Shown: one piece after another, positions 28,214 through 37,727 of the stretch
Layout of the letters: each line of letters starts with the position of its first letter
Numbering within the stretch: the first letter of the stretch is position 1
Source: an uncultured Cellvibrionales bacterium
GTDB taxonomy: Bacteria; Pseudomonadota; Gammaproteobacteria; Pseudomonadales; Dasaniaceae
NCBI GenBank assembly: GCA_913019905.1
Contig: CAJVZD010000011.1
Coordinates: 62,001-126,000, forward strand
Length of the DNA: 64,000 nucleotides
Reading direction: 5' to 3'
Notes under the pieces: generated by a model
What the model was told of the DNA's origin: nothing
The model's input: only the letters and a program-made list of their open reading frames with translations
The model's database searches: none
Translations under genes and position numbers: made by a program

Positions 28214-28900
28214 TTAAACAAATAAACTCACTTCACTAGCCGAAAGATACCGCCATTCGCCTACCGGAACATCTAGAGTTATATTGCCTATACGCTCGCG
28301 ATGCAACGATACAACCCGATTACCCACAGCCGAAAACATACGCTTAACTTGATGAAACTTTCCCTCCTGCAGAGTTAGAAGTACTTCATTCTCGTGAACA
28401 ACTTCCAGTTTTGCGGGTAACGTCAATTGCGATTCACCCTGGAGTTGAACGCCTTGAAGAAATTTGTCGGCAACATCTTTGGCGATAGGCCGCGACAAAC
28501 CCACCCGGTAGACTTTTTCGCACTGTCGCGACGGCCTGATTATATTGAATGACCAGCGCCCATCATCCGTGATTAATACTAATCCCGTTGTATCAGCATC
28601 CAAACGTCCCGCTACATGGAGCTCAGACCCATTATCGATACTTAACAGATTGAAAATTGATGGATAAAACTCATCGACATTTGAACAAATCGTGTTGAGT
28701 GGTTTATACATAAGTAAATAACGGAAAGAACGCGCTGTCAGCGGCCGGCCATGCAGCGTAACAATATTGTTTTCATGAACCTGAGTGGTTTCACTAATAG
28801 TCACTGCTCCATTAACGACCAACGCCCCATCCCTAATTAACTGAATCGCTTGTACTTTCGTTAACTCAGTACTTTTGCATACAAATTTATCAAGGCGCAT
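28214..28900 (-). CDS. RsuA-family rRNA pseudouridine synthase
   Basis: About 228-residue pseudouridine synthase. An N-terminal S4 RNA-binding domain (MRLDKFVCKSTELTKVQAI) precedes the catalytic domain with GRLDADTTGLVLITDDG, whose first Asp is the catalytic residue, then CEKVYRVGL and a C-terminal EGKFHQVKRMF. It would isomerise a uridine in 16S rRNA, most like RsuA (position 516 in E. coli). The ATG start is chosen because family members begin MRLDKF; a GTG 14 codons upstream is also open (to 28942) and has GATGA before it. The lack of a good ribosome site at the ATG leaves the choice open. Confidence 0.9.
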   Translation of the reverse strand: MRLDKFVCKSTELTKVQAIQLIRDGALVVNGAVTISETTQVHENNIVTLHGRPLTARSFRYLLMYKPLNTICSNVDEFYPSIFNLLSIDNGSELHVAGRLDADTTGLVLITDDGRWSFNIIRPSRQCEKVYRVGLSRPIAKDVADKFLQGVQLQGESQLTLPAKLEVVHENEVLLTLQEGKFHQVKRMFSAVGNRVVSLHRERIGNITLDVPVGEWRYLSASEVSLFV

Positions 28901-29002
28901 GACAGAGGCAAACCGTAAAAAATCGAATGGGGTGACTATCACTCATCAATTCGACAGACGGGACTATGACAATCGGTTCCACTTCTAGTGATTCCATTAC
29001 TT

Positions 29003-29047
29003 TTGACCCGATGAACATTGACCGATAACCCTTGACCCGATGAACAT
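29003..29047. repeat. 16-bp direct repeat
   Basis: TTGACCCGATGAACAT occurs at 29003-29018 and 29032-29047 with related partial copies between and after them, in the gap upstream of the pseudouridine synthase gene. It may be a slippage product; no known function. Confidence 0.7.
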
Positions 29048-29232
29048 GACCCGACTTCTATTGATTCGATAGTTATGAACACCATTAGTATTAACCCGGC
29101 GCGTAAAGATCGCGCCCAAAGAGTTGCTATTGATCAGCATCCCTAGAAAATTGTGATCGTTCTGAATGCTCTTGTTTTCACTCTATATGTTTCGAAAGGC
29201 TAACAGCATTGATATCTGTCATAAGGTGATCA

Positions 29233-29808
29233 TTAATGTTTACTTTTCCATTTCCCCCATGGGTCGGGATTTTTATCCAGCGCGCTAGTTTCGGAATCTG
29301 CTGACGTTTGGCCACTCTTTATCTTTAAGTCAGTCTTTCCGCCAGTCTTGTGGTCACGCGTATTATCTCGTTCTCTGGGCTGATCTGCTCGCTGTACGTC
29401 ATGCCCCCTACCGGAACGATATCCCTTATCGTGGCCTCGATTAGCCGATTTTTTTAATCGTTGTTCCTGTAATCGCTCAGCTTCTTCAAAGCTCAGTTTG
29501 GCGGGCGTCTCAGATGTTTGACCGTCGGGAATAATTCGGTCGCGCGGTGGTAATTGAAACTGTTCTGAAGAGGCTCTTGGCAAATTTTTAAGCTTATATA
29601 AGTAAAAAGCTTCAACTTTTTCTCGTGCCCAATCGGTTTTTTTAAGGAACTTTACACTGGAATCAATGCTTGGATTGGTCTTGAAACAGTTGATAGTTAA
29701 ATAAGCATAGAGAATTTCAAAGCCGTAGTGGTCTACCATTTCAATCAACAAGTTCTTTAAACTCACTCCGTGGAGGGGGTTATTCTTGTAATTGATTTCG
29801 TCACTCAT
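29233..29808 (-). CDS. VF530 family DNA-binding protein with basic tail
   Basis: About 191 residues. The first about 75 residues are a VF530 domain: [36 protein letters not shown] and [14 protein letters not shown], a small helical fold related to DNA-binding proteins. The remainder is low-complexity, charged and Arg/Lys/Gly/Asp-rich ([20 protein letters not shown]), probably disordered and nucleic-acid binding; most VF530 proteins lack such a long tail. The start at MSDEIN is chosen because the domain begins immediately and CTGGA precedes it; the open frame extends 26 codons upstream. Confidence 0.85.
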   Translation of the reverse strand: MSDEINYKNNPLHGVSLKNLLIEMVDHYGFEILYAYLTINCFKTNPSIDSSVKFLKKTDWAREKVEAFYLYKLKNLPRASSEQFQLPPRDRIIPDGQTSETPAKLSFEEAERLQEQRLKKSANRGHDKGYRSGRGHDVQRADQPRERDNTRDHKTGGKTDLKIKSGQTSADSETSALDKNPDPWGKWKSKH

Positions 29809-29953
29809 ATTAATGTCCAGTCGAGGGGTGAAAATTACATCATTGTACCTGTTGTATCGTAGACAAAATACATCACCAGCACCCATTTTTGGTAGTAGCG
29901 AATGAGGCGGCCGAAATGTTGCTGAGATCAGACCTCTGTCTTTTTGACCGACA

Positions 29954-31441
29954 TCAAGACGCCGCTAAAGCGGCTAACTCCTGTTCACTCTTACTCGCCA
30001 ATTGCCGTTGAATCTCAAGCTGTCGGGATTTACTCAGGTTGTACGACCCGTAACAAATTATGGCACCAATTAAGGGGATAGAAGCAAGGGGACCCTCTAC
30101 AATGCCCAGATTAAAAAGAACTTCAGGATCGACCTCTCCCACTATGGCCTGGGATGGAAAGCCAATAACATCGATCGCGATGCCACCGATCAACGCCCCC
30201 AGCCCGATGGTGACTTTACCGAAAAATGTTCTGGCTGAATAAAAAATACCCTCCATTCTGCGACCGGTTTTCAATTCATGTTCATCGGTGACATCACCTA
30301 AGGCCGAGTAAACTGAAATTGAAACCATTAGAAATCCTCCGTAAAATAACCAGTTAAACAGCAATAAAGTGGGAAACAAAGACGCTGATCCGTTCTCCGG
30401 AAAGACAAAAAAGGAGCGAGCAAGCACGGGCGTCACCGACGCGAAAGCGAGTACGGAAATACCGATCAACATGGTTTTGCTTTTTTCAAAACGGGTATGA
30501 AAATAGGGAATCAGTAATGCGACCAACAAAAATACAGGCATGTTTGTTAAGGATATCCACTTTATCAATGAGGTCGGCAACGCCCAGTAGTGAATATTCA
30601 TTTGGTAATGCATCACTTCACGAACACCGGTCAACGGTGCGATAAAAAAGAAACCTCCCAGTAAAAGCAAATAGTTTCTGTTATTAAGTGCCTGCCAGAA
30701 TTCACTTCGAAACTGACGAAAGGTAAATTTGGGTAAGTTATCGTTAGGTTGTGGCAAAAACTGGATTTGATCACGCGTTAAGAAGGCACTGAGTAGAATG
30801 AGAAACATAGCTGAGAGCGATACGCTCGCTGCAAAAAAAGTGGCGTCATGCTCTTTGGCTATTGCGTTGTCGGGAAAATAAAAACCATAAAATGCAAAGG
30901 CAAGCAATGCACTTCCCCAAAAAACAGCCAGTTGGTTCCAGCGCAAAACGCGAGTTCTCTCGACATAATCTCCTGAGAGTTCCGAACCCAAAGCGAGATG
31001 TGGTACGTGATACGCCGTCAGGAAGATTTTGAACAACGAAGCAAATACGAACAACCAGCTGAACAGTAAACACTCGCGGACACTGTAACCGAATAGTCCA
31101 GGATCCAGACTGGCGTGCCTGACAAATTCAGGCGGCATGTAAATACAGTAGAATGTCGCGCCAACGGGGATTGCTGATATAAAGATAAAGGGGTGACGGC
31201 GACCCAATTTTGATTTGAACCGGTCAGACCACGCACCGATCCAAGGGTCTGATATTGCATCAAATACCAGTGTCACGAAAAAAGCAGCACCGGCAAGCGT
31301 GCCGGACAAACCTAACGCCTGCGTATAATAGGCCACCACGAATGCAGAGATCGCGTAATTGACAAACCCCTCTCCCAGACTCCCACAGGCATATTCCATT
31401 TTCGAGCGGAACGGGACGTGCGAACGAGTATTGGCTGGCAT
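29954..31441 (-). CDS. MFS transporter of GPH (MelB-like) cation symporter family
   Basis: About 495-residue inner-membrane carrier with around 12 helices. The N-terminal segment ([16 protein letters not shown], then [15 protein letters not shown] and KLGRRHPFI) is typical of glycoside-pentoside-hexuronide sodium or proton symporters. Substrate is probably a sugar or related compound, but the family also includes non-sugar carriers in marine bacteria. The start MPANTR has CAGGAA eight bases upstream; the open frame extends 26 codons further without support. Confidence 0.88.
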   Translation of the reverse strand: MPANTRSHVPFRSKMEYACGSLGEGFVNYAISAFVVAYYTQALGLSGTLAGAAFFVTLVFDAISDPWIGAWSDRFKSKLGRRHPFIFISAIPVGATFYCIYMPPEFVRHASLDPGLFGYSVRECLLFSWLFVFASLFKIFLTAYHVPHLALGSELSGDYVERTRVLRWNQLAVFWGSALLAFAFYGFYFPDNAIAKEHDATFFAASVSLSAMFLILLSAFLTRDQIQFLPQPNDNLPKFTFRQFRSEFWQALNNRNYLLLLGGFFFIAPLTGVREVMHYQMNIHYWALPTSLIKWISLTNMPVFLLVALLIPYFHTRFEKSKTMLIGISVLAFASVTPVLARSFFVFPENGSASLFPTLLLFNWLFYGGFLMVSISVYSALGDVTDEHELKTGRRMEGIFYSARTFFGKVTIGLGALIGGIAIDVIGFPSQAIVGEVDPEVLFNLGIVEGPLASIPLIGAIICYGSYNLSKSRQLEIQRQLASKSEQELAALAAS

Positions 31442-31828
31442 TGGTTTTTCCTGAAATACGGTGGCGAAATAATGAGGACAAATGCCCGTTTCTTTTTTCA
31501 CATACGTTACAGAAAGCACGAGGCCACTGCAACAACATAGAAGGACTCATTTTAGACGAACTTGACTTGAACTGGCGTGGCATCAACCGATGTTTCGGCA
31601 TAGCCGAGTCGTACTAGTTAACGTTAACCGGAAAGCAGAACTGATATTTTGGCAGAATTGGAATTGGATGCCTTCGCTTTTTCTATCGTCGTATCCTTGA
31701 AGATCTCAGCCACCAACTAACATAGAAATATAGCTGACAAAAGTGGCCATATTGACTCCCAATAATCGATCAAACTTTCTGTAAATCATCTCGATTCGAA
31801 AAAATATTGCACAAGATACTCACGGCGA
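31442..31828. other. Intergenic region, nothing recognised
   Basis: 387 bp between two minus-strand genes. Open frames on the minus strand here are overlapping shadows of the transporter gene. No hairpin with a T-tract was seen. Confidence 0.5.
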
Positions 31829-32650
31829 TCACCGCAGCATTGCTTTGAGACCGCTATTTAGGATACGATCGTATTCGCCGGAATTCCGTAACAGTTGTAA
31901 ACCGCGATTAAACTTTTCTATCAGTACAGTGCCGTTTCGATGTTGCTTGGATACGATAAGAAAGTAACGCTCATCTCTGCTAAGATTTTCGATATATCCT
32001 ACCTGTTCCCATTGCTTTTGCGGCAAAGCATCACGGATGGCTTTCTCCGCAACAAATTGGCTCATATAAATAAAATCTAGGCGACCGCGCATCATCATTT
32101 TAAACAGATTTTGATAGTTGTCGCCAAATACTGTTTCGATTTTTTCCTTGTCCAACACGTCTTGGTCGCCTGCAAGCAGTAACGACCCGCGGAGGCCTCC
32201 TGCCCTTAAACCAGTAAGATCCGAATTGCTACTTACATTGATTGGATTGGATTTGGAAAAATAGACACGATGCGCTTGCACCAAAATAACGTCGCTGAAA
32301 TAAAAATCTCTTTGTCTCTCTTCAGTAACTCTCCACCCGGGAGATACGTCATACATCGTTTCTTTGGTTTTCTCATAGGCTCTCTTCCACGGCAGGAATT
32401 GAACCGCCGTATTTATGCCCACTTCTGCAAATGAGCGTGTTATTATCTCGCTCAATGGCCCATTTGTCGGGGATTCTTCTGAAATAAAAGGTGTCCAGTC
32501 TCCGACTGCCACAAGCACTTTTCCATCAGCCTGCACCGCCGGAAAAAATAAAAACAAGGTTGATGCCACTACCATCGCTACCTTCGTCCAATGGACAAGG
32601 CTAATACGAACTTCTTTCTGATGATATAGAACCGGTTTGCCTGAAGCCAA
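31829..32650 (-). CDS. Periplasmic solute-binding protein (family 3-like)
   Basis: 273-residue exported protein of the type-2 periplasmic binding fold. The start is a TTG preceded by AGGTGG; the signal peptide core is VAMVVASTLFLFFPAVQA. The mature protein starts KVLVAVGDWTPFISEESPTNG and has a ligand-site region PWKRAYEKTKETMYDVSPGW, as in transporter-substrate-binding-domain proteins. No ABC permease or ATPase is adjacent, so it may be an orphan sensor-type binding protein. Two other divergent binding-protein genes lie at 36.7 and 40.9 kb. Confidence 0.82.
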   Translation of the reverse strand: MASGKPVLYHQKEVRISLVHWTKVAMVVASTLFLFFPAVQADGKVLVAVGDWTPFISEESPTNGPLSEIITRSFAEVGINTAVQFLPWKRAYEKTKETMYDVSPGWRVTEERQRDFYFSDVILVQAHRVYFSKSNPINVSSNSDLTGLRAGGLRGSLLLAGDQDVLDKEKIETVFGDNYQNLFKMMMRGRLDFIYMSQFVAEKAIRDALPQKQWEQVGYIENLSRDERYFLIVSKQHRNGTVLIEKFNRGLQLLRNSGEYDRILNSGLKAMLR

Positions 32651-32999
32651 AATCCACCTACTGTAGTCTATTTGCAGATAAGGAATTTTTTCATCTAATG
32701 TAGCATATATTTCACACCTTGTAGGAAAGGTTGGTAGCCGCGCTCGATTATAGAAGAAACAAATACCCTTTCCCTGGAACTCTTTACTCTAAGTCATTGA
32801 AGTATGGTTATCTATTCTTGCGGCTGGAACGGGTTTCCATTTCGACAAAGATGCCAAGTTTTCGCAACCATAGCGTTTTTCTATATGACCTTTATCTATC
32901 CAAAGAATGGCCTACCCGGCCCGGTACTCTGAACTACTGCTGGATTTTTCCGAGAGCGATGAATCGCCATTCCCGTCAACGACACTCTTATACGGGCGC
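32651..32999. other. Intergenic region, one doubtful open frame
   Basis: 349 bp between dapD and the binding-protein gene. A 90-codon plus-strand frame (32731-33003) shows no ribosome site, domain or conserved composition, so I do not call it. Confidence 0.45.
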
Positions 33000-33899
33000 T
33001 TAGTCATTGCTGTGTAAAGTCAAATTAATCCCACCCCATCGACTGGAATCAGTCGGTATGACTTCCACGCGTCCAGTCTGGCTATTGCGCCTAAACAGCA
33101 ACCCAGAACGGCCGGACAGCTCCCGGGCCTGTACAATGGCTCCGTCGGGCATACTAACTTTTGTACCGGCTGTAATGTACAAACCCGCCTCAACGATAGA
33201 ATCATCTCCGAGCGAGATACCGATTCCGGCATTTGCACCGAGCAAGCTTCTTTCGCCAATGGAATTGACTTGCTTCCCTCCACCGGACAGAGTGCCCATT
33301 ATTGAGGAGCCCGCTCCGACATCTGACTTGGAACCAACAATGACACCTGGCGTGACCCGGCCCTCGATCATGCATTCGCCTATGCTACCGGCGTTGAAAT
33401 TAACAAAACCTTCATGCATCACAGTTGTCCCAGGCGCTAAATGTGCACCCAACCGTACCCTATCTGCGTCGGCAATCCGGACACCCGTCGGTATGACATA
33501 ATCGACCATACGTGGAAATTTATCGATCGAAAAAATCGTTAGATGATGAAGTTCTTTTGCCATTGCAGCGCGCAGCTCATCTACCTGAGAAGGCAGAACG
33601 GGACCGGCTGAAGTCCAGGCAACATTATTCAGCAACCCAAATACTCCATCCAAATTCATCGAATTTGGTTTCATCTCGCATTCAGATAAAAGATGCAGGC
33701 GCAAATAGGCTTCTTCCGCTGAGGAAGGAGCCGCGTCAAAATCGTCTATCGTTACCTCGGTAAAATCAGAACGAATGATCCCGACCTTTTTCGCGAGACA
33801 ATCGCGTTCAATGTGATTATTTTTCCTCGGAAACCAAGTATCCAATGTTAGTTCGGATTCCACATCGATATATCGATGTCCAACTCTAGTTACAGTCAT
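33000..33899 (-). CDS. dapD: Tetrahydrodipicolinate N-succinyltransferase
   Basis: Succinylates 2,3,4,5-tetrahydrodipicolinate in the succinylase branch of lysine and diaminopimelate synthesis. It is about 299 residues and closely follows the Pseudomonas-type enzyme: EAYLRLHLLSECEMKP, GVFGLLNNVAWTSAGPV, IFSIDKFPRMVDYVIP, TTVMHEGFVNFNAG, MEGRV-like hexapeptide turns, SIMGTLSGGGK and the C-terminal SGLLFRRNSQTGRVE. The left-handed beta-helix hexapeptide repeats fill the second half. The start is the ATG after a purine-rich AAGGAAG tract, within a GGAAGAAA repeat; the open frame extends 33 codons upstream without support. The N-terminal domain is somewhat shorter than in Pseudomonas. Confidence 0.95.
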   Translation of the reverse strand: MTVTRVGHRYIDVESELTLDTWFPRKNNHIERDCLAKKVGIIRSDFTEVTIDDFDAAPSSAEEAYLRLHLLSECEMKPNSMNLDGVFGLLNNVAWTSAGPVLPSQVDELRAAMAKELHHLTIFSIDKFPRMVDYVIPTGVRIADADRVRLGAHLAPGTTVMHEGFVNFNAGSIGECMIEGRVTPGVIVGSKSDVGAGSSIMGTLSGGGKQVNSIGERSLLGANAGIGISLGDDSIVEAGLYITAGTKVSMPDGAIVQARELSGRSGLLFRRNSQTGRVEVIPTDSSRWGGINLTLHSND

Positions 33900-34138
33900 A
33901 TGTCTTCCTTTCTTCCTTTCTTCCTCGGCAAATTTTTTTGTGACATGCCATTCGCAGCAAAAAGGAAGTGTTAGCGGTTCGAAATAGCTGAAGGCCATTG
34001 CTCCATTAAATACAATCCCAGGTCTTCATTACTCAATGATGCACTGTTCCCTAGCGGCTGCAAGCAGTAAGAGACAAACCAACTTAAATCCGTCGAAGAA
34101 GCCGAAGGTCGCGGACTAGGACCGATTCTCTGGGTATG

Positions 34139-34588
34139 TTAATTTACTCCCCATCTGCAAACACCCTTAACATCCACTTCAGCGCCAAGACGTTCATAAA
34201 ATTTAATGGCCTGGTGATTATCCTGTTCGACCTCCCACTTTAGACGCATGGCTCCATGTGATTTGCAAACATCCCTAGCTTTCATCATTAACGCTTCACC
34301 AACTTTCTTGCCTCTAAACTCCTCCCATACAAATACATCATCAATATTCATATACAAAGAGCCAAGCCAGATCGAATAATTCCATGTATAGGAGGCATAT
34401 CCCGCTGACTTACCGTCGATCTCGGCAAGCAAAACGCCATATTTTTCTGATTGACCGAACCCTGAACGTTTCAACTCATTTTTATCGGTCACAACATATT
34501 GTTCCTGACCATGGTGTCTCGCAATCGCCATGATTAAATCATAAACCACATCGACATCTTGCAGAGTTGCTTCTCTAACAGTTACCAT
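34139..34588 (-). CDS. GNAT family N-acetyltransferase
   Basis: About 149-residue acetyl-CoA-dependent acetyltransferase. The N-terminus TVREATLQDVDVVYDLIMAI is typical; the acetyl-CoA loop is FRGKKVGEALMMKA near 92-105 and the C-terminal motif QDNHQAIKFYERLGAE. It resembles diamine/spermidine-type acetyltransferases. Substrate unknown. The start follows GGTGG; three codons upstream a GTG is open. It may be an outlying member of the cassette-like minus-strand genes further right. Confidence 0.9.
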   Translation of the reverse strand: MVTVREATLQDVDVVYDLIMAIARHHGQEQYVVTDKNELKRSGFGQSEKYGVLLAEIDGKSAGYASYTWNYSIWLGSLYMNIDDVFVWEEFRGKKVGEALMMKARDVCKSHGAMRLKWEVEQDNHQAIKFYERLGAEVDVKGVCRWGVN

Positions 34589-34693
34589 GGATACCACCGT
34601 TTCTACTTACCGAATTAATAGCCCGCAGAGGTGTTTAGCCTCCAGTTGCCCAGTTGAATGACTGAATGATCGAATAACTGATTTTTCTAATTC

Positions 34694-35395
34694 CTACTGC
34701 CCGCCAACTGATATTGATCTTGCCACTCGAAATCCAAGATCGTCGACTGTAAAAGTAGGATGGCTTCGCCTGCGATTAGACGCCAAACATCCTCTTGGCG
34801 CGTCACTCCATCCTCCGCCTCGAAATATTCGGTAGGAACCATAGACCTCAGGGTCATAAAGATCCCAACACCATTCCCAGACATTTCCCAACATATCGAA
34901 TAAGCCGAATTCATTTGGATCCTTCAATCCAACACCGTTTGTGCGCTGTTGGGAGTTCTCATTAAACCAGGCAATTTGCTCTAGTGGCGCATATTGCACT
35001 TTACCGGTTCCTGCACGACATGAATATTCCCATTCTGCGTCGGTGGGAAGGCGATAACCCGTTGCGCCATCGACTATTCCAACGGACTCAGAATCAACAT
35101 CGATGGTATAGTATCTTTCTATCCCTGAATTCTCAGATAGTGCATTGCAGAATTGAACAGCATCAAACCAGGAAACGCTTTCTACGGGCCTGTCTTCTCC
35201 TGGAAATACAGAGGGCTGCTCAGTAGTAATCAGAGAATAGATTTCTTGTGTTACTAAGAATTTACTCAACAAAAATTCGGAGACCTTCGCCTCCCACCTT
35301 GTCTTTTTTCGATCATCTCTTAAGGATATGCTCCCTGCCGGAATGGACACCATCCAATCAGCGATGGCATCGAATTGTAAATCCGCGTGATTCAT
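34694..35395 (-). CDS. Formylglycine-generating-enzyme (SUMF1) domain protein
   Basis: 233-residue SUMF1/FGE-sulfatase-like protein. The fold markers are MVSIPAGSISL, SWFDAVQFCNAL, GYRLPTDAEWEYSCRAG, NEFGLFDMLGNVWEWCWD, FRGGGWSDAPRG and DLGFRVAR. The start has AAGG seven bases upstream. Proper formylglycine-generating enzymes need a Cys pair in the C-terminal part; I see only CLASNRRR there, so catalytic function is doubtful and a binding or C-type-lectin-like role is possible. No sulfatase gene is near. The protein is short for the family. Confidence 0.87.
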   Translation of the reverse strand: MNHADLQFDAIADWMVSIPAGSISLRDDRKKTRWEAKVSEFLLSKFLVTQEIYSLITTEQPSVFPGEDRPVESVSWFDAVQFCNALSENSGIERYYTIDVDSESVGIVDGATGYRLPTDAEWEYSCRAGTGKVQYAPLEQIAWFNENSQQRTNGVGLKDPNEFGLFDMLGNVWEWCWDLYDPEVYGSYRIFRGGGWSDAPRGCLASNRRRSHPTFTVDDLGFRVARSISVGGQ

Positions 35396-35479
35396 TATTA
35401 CACCTTCTCGACTTTTAGTGACAATTAGCAACTCAAATATGCGAACTTTGCTTACATACAATTTTCCAGCTTTGGTTTC

Positions 35480-36031
35480 TTAACTCTTGCTAGCGCCAAA
35501 CTCCCAAACAACTTTCTCTTTTTCATAACGATCAATCGACTTTTGTTCAATGTTAACTAACTGCCAAGAATCTCGAAAGAGATCATGGATATCACCCCGG
35601 CTGAAAGATCGTTGGGGAGTCCCTCTAACGTCGTACAAATTTCTTTCTATCTCAGGGTACCCGGAGGAACCGTAATTGTGATCATCAACTGAATTAAGGC
35701 GACAAATCAACAAACCCCGGCGATCGAAAACTCGAAGCAATTCATTTACGGTCTTGCGAGTCGCTGTCCAAGTGAAATAATGTAAGCTCAAACTTGCTAC
35801 AACCACATCGATACTTCCGCTCTCAAATGGCAAGTTTTTGCTGTGATCGAGCTTCACGACTTCAAACGTATCTATGGTTAAATCAGGCGGTTCCAGATCA
35901 CAGGCAATAAGCGATGCTGCAAATTGGGATAGTTAACTTGTATCAATTCCAGTTCCACACCCCAGCTCCAGAACCAACTTGTTCTGTAGTTGTGCAGACC
36001 ACTTGTCTAACCATCTATCATCCGATTTCAT
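35480..36031 (-). pseudogene. SAM-dependent methyltransferase with in-frame stop
   Basis: Class I methyltransferase read in one frame from an ATG at 36031 to the stop at 35480, but interrupted by TAA at 35933-35935. Before the stop the frame encodes KLVLELGCGTGIDTS (SAM-binding motif I); directly after it, still in frame, come ASLIACDLEPPDL and FESGSIDVVVASLSLHYF, the post-I and motif IV regions, then a C-terminal half ending WEFGASKS. The stop therefore splits motif I from the rest. A shorter protein from a GTG at 35857 is open but would lack the SAM loop. Likely a recent pseudogene or a sequencing error. Confidence 0.82.
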
Positions 36032-36689
36032 ATATCTGTAGGGTTCATGTCCACAATAGCCATCAATCTATTACACGTCGCTTTTGTAACGTCTTCCATG
36101 TTTCTTCACTAATCCGTCGTCTTTTAGCTTCCAATTTTGTTTGCACGTCTCATCTGTATTTCACAATATTACCAACTCCGGATAGACCACTGCAATGGTC
36201 TGGCTCAATCCTTAATAAGCGTGGCGCGCTGCGTCAGCGGCCGCATTAAAATCTCGGGATCTACGTTTGCCACTATGAAAATCTACTCTGTATACCTACT
36301 TTCAGTAGCGTCATTATCAAGCGCTATCGCATTACAATCCAGAGCTAATCAGCCACCATCCGTGAATTTACGTGTTTTCTTTGTGATATGTCGCGAGAAA
36401 CTGTCAGTGAGATTCTCTGACAACTTATTTCATCTTTTGGTGAAAGCCACTATATTTTCGTTTAGATATTATCGTGAATTAATAAAACAACTGCCCTTTT
36501 CACTTTGAATAGTTCAATAATCGCCTGAAAACCTTCCGGCAGAATGGAAGGGAAACCAGTAGATCCTGGGCGAACGCCTACGTTACACAATGACGAATTG
36601 CACGGAGAGACGTTGCCTTGTAAAGTTATGTACTTATTGAAGTCGATCTTGCAGAATCAAATGATTGCGAGTGTCAATTTGAGGAACGA
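36032..36689. other. Gap with a doubtful signal-peptide-like ORF
   Basis: 658 bp with no clear gene. A 77-codon plus-strand frame from an ATG at 36275 starts like a signal peptide (MKIYSVYLLSVASLSSAIA) and might be the 5' remnant of an exported protein, but it has no recognisable domain and no good ribosome site. Confidence 0.4.
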
Positions 36690-37481
36690 ATGATTAGCCT
36701 GAAGATCAGATGGAGTGTATTTTTCTTGTCGAAAACCCTATTCATTTCAACGGCTGCGGTGTCCTTCTTAATGCTATCGCTGGAAAATTCTTTTGCCCAA
36801 AAAAATGAAATGTCGAGAAATGATACGACAGTGGCATTCCTATCCTATTCGATTGGCTCTGCGGCTTTTGAGAGACTTAACAAAGCATTCTTTGAGCTGG
36901 TAGCGCAAAGAACAAGCTATAGCGTGACGTTCCAAAGTTTGCCAATTAAACGCTATCACGGGACACTACCCAATCAAAAAAATAGCTGCAGCTTCAATAT
37001 GACGAGAACGGAGGAAAACGAAAAAAAATATTGGTGGCTGCGTCCTTCCTCTGTTTTTCTGGTCAATAGATACGTTACATCAGATATTACAGAAGATCAG
37101 CGCAACAAACCGAGTCTTGTTCTAGCTGGAAGCGATATACATCGGAACATGAAGAAGGCGGGATACGAGGTGGAGGGTATTCCATCACGGGATCAAATTG
37201 CGAAAATGATCCGGGGAAAAAGAGCATACTCTTGGATGGACGTGCCGATTTTTGTTGATTCCTATTTTCCTAAAGACACTGGGTTCACTCTAGTGATCGA
37301 CAGCATCGTTTTCAAAGGTGGAACGTGGCTGGTATGCTCTCATGACACAGCTCTCAATATTAGGAAGGAATTAATTCAAGAGTGGGATATCGCATTGAAC
37401 AGTGGAGAATTGGCTCCCTTCTATTCGCCGGCCTTATATCGGGAACTACTTCTTGTTAACCAAAATATTAGTCCGAAATGA
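36690..37481 (+). CDS. Exported binding-protein-like protein
   Basis: 263 residues with a signal peptide (hydrophobic about 9-33, ending NSFAQ). The mature part has the layout of a small periplasmic binding protein: VAFLSYSIGSAAFERLNKAFFELVAQRT, then LPIKRYHGTLPNQKNSCSFN, and a C-terminal IRKELIQEWDIALNSGELAPFY. It is divergent and I assign the family only by pattern. GAGGAACG precedes the ATG. A bidirectional terminator separates it from the convergent TonB receptor gene. No transporter subunits are adjacent. Confidence 0.7.
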   Translation: MISLKIRWSVFFLSKTLFISTAAVSFLMLSLENSFAQKNEMSRNDTTVAFLSYSIGSAAFERLNKAFFELVAQRTSYSVTFQSLPIKRYHGTLPNQKNSCSFNMTRTEENEKKYWWLRPSSVFLVNRYVTSDITEDQRNKPSLVLAGSDIHRNMKKAGYEVEGIPSRDQIAKMIRGKRAYSWMDVPIFVDSYFPKDTGFTLVIDSIVFKGGTWLVCSHDTALNIRKELIQEWDIALNSGELAPFYSPALYRELLLVNQNISPK

Positions 37482-37664
37482 TCTTCACACATCTAACGGC
37501 TATTTATGACGCTAGGGCGAAATTAAAGGAAAGGTATTACTTCAATGTATGCCGAGAAACACCACATAACTGTCAGGGTAAGATTCGCCAGTAAAATAGC
37601 GAAAGAGCGTCGGACGCACCCATTTCTTTTCATATTAATTTCATATAATTATGTTTCCTCAAAT

Positions 37665-37693
37665 AAAAACGGACGCCTAAAGCGTCCGTTTTT
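37665..37693. terminator. Bidirectional Rho-independent terminator
   Basis: Perfect stem AAAAACGGACGC / GCGTCCGTTTTT with a 5-base loop between two convergent genes, with A-run and T-run on both sides so that it can work in both directions. Confidence 0.93.
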
Positions 37694-37727
37694 ATTCACC
37701 TAGCTAAATCTAACTGTCAACATCCTC

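Noticed and set aside
33899-33998. Longer N-terminus of dapD
   Set aside because: The upstream 33 codons have no ribosome site and do not match the family; GGAAG lies directly before the internal ATG.
36137-36508. 123-codon plus-strand frame
   Set aside because: Only the part from 36275 resembles a signal peptide; no domain is recognised in the rest.
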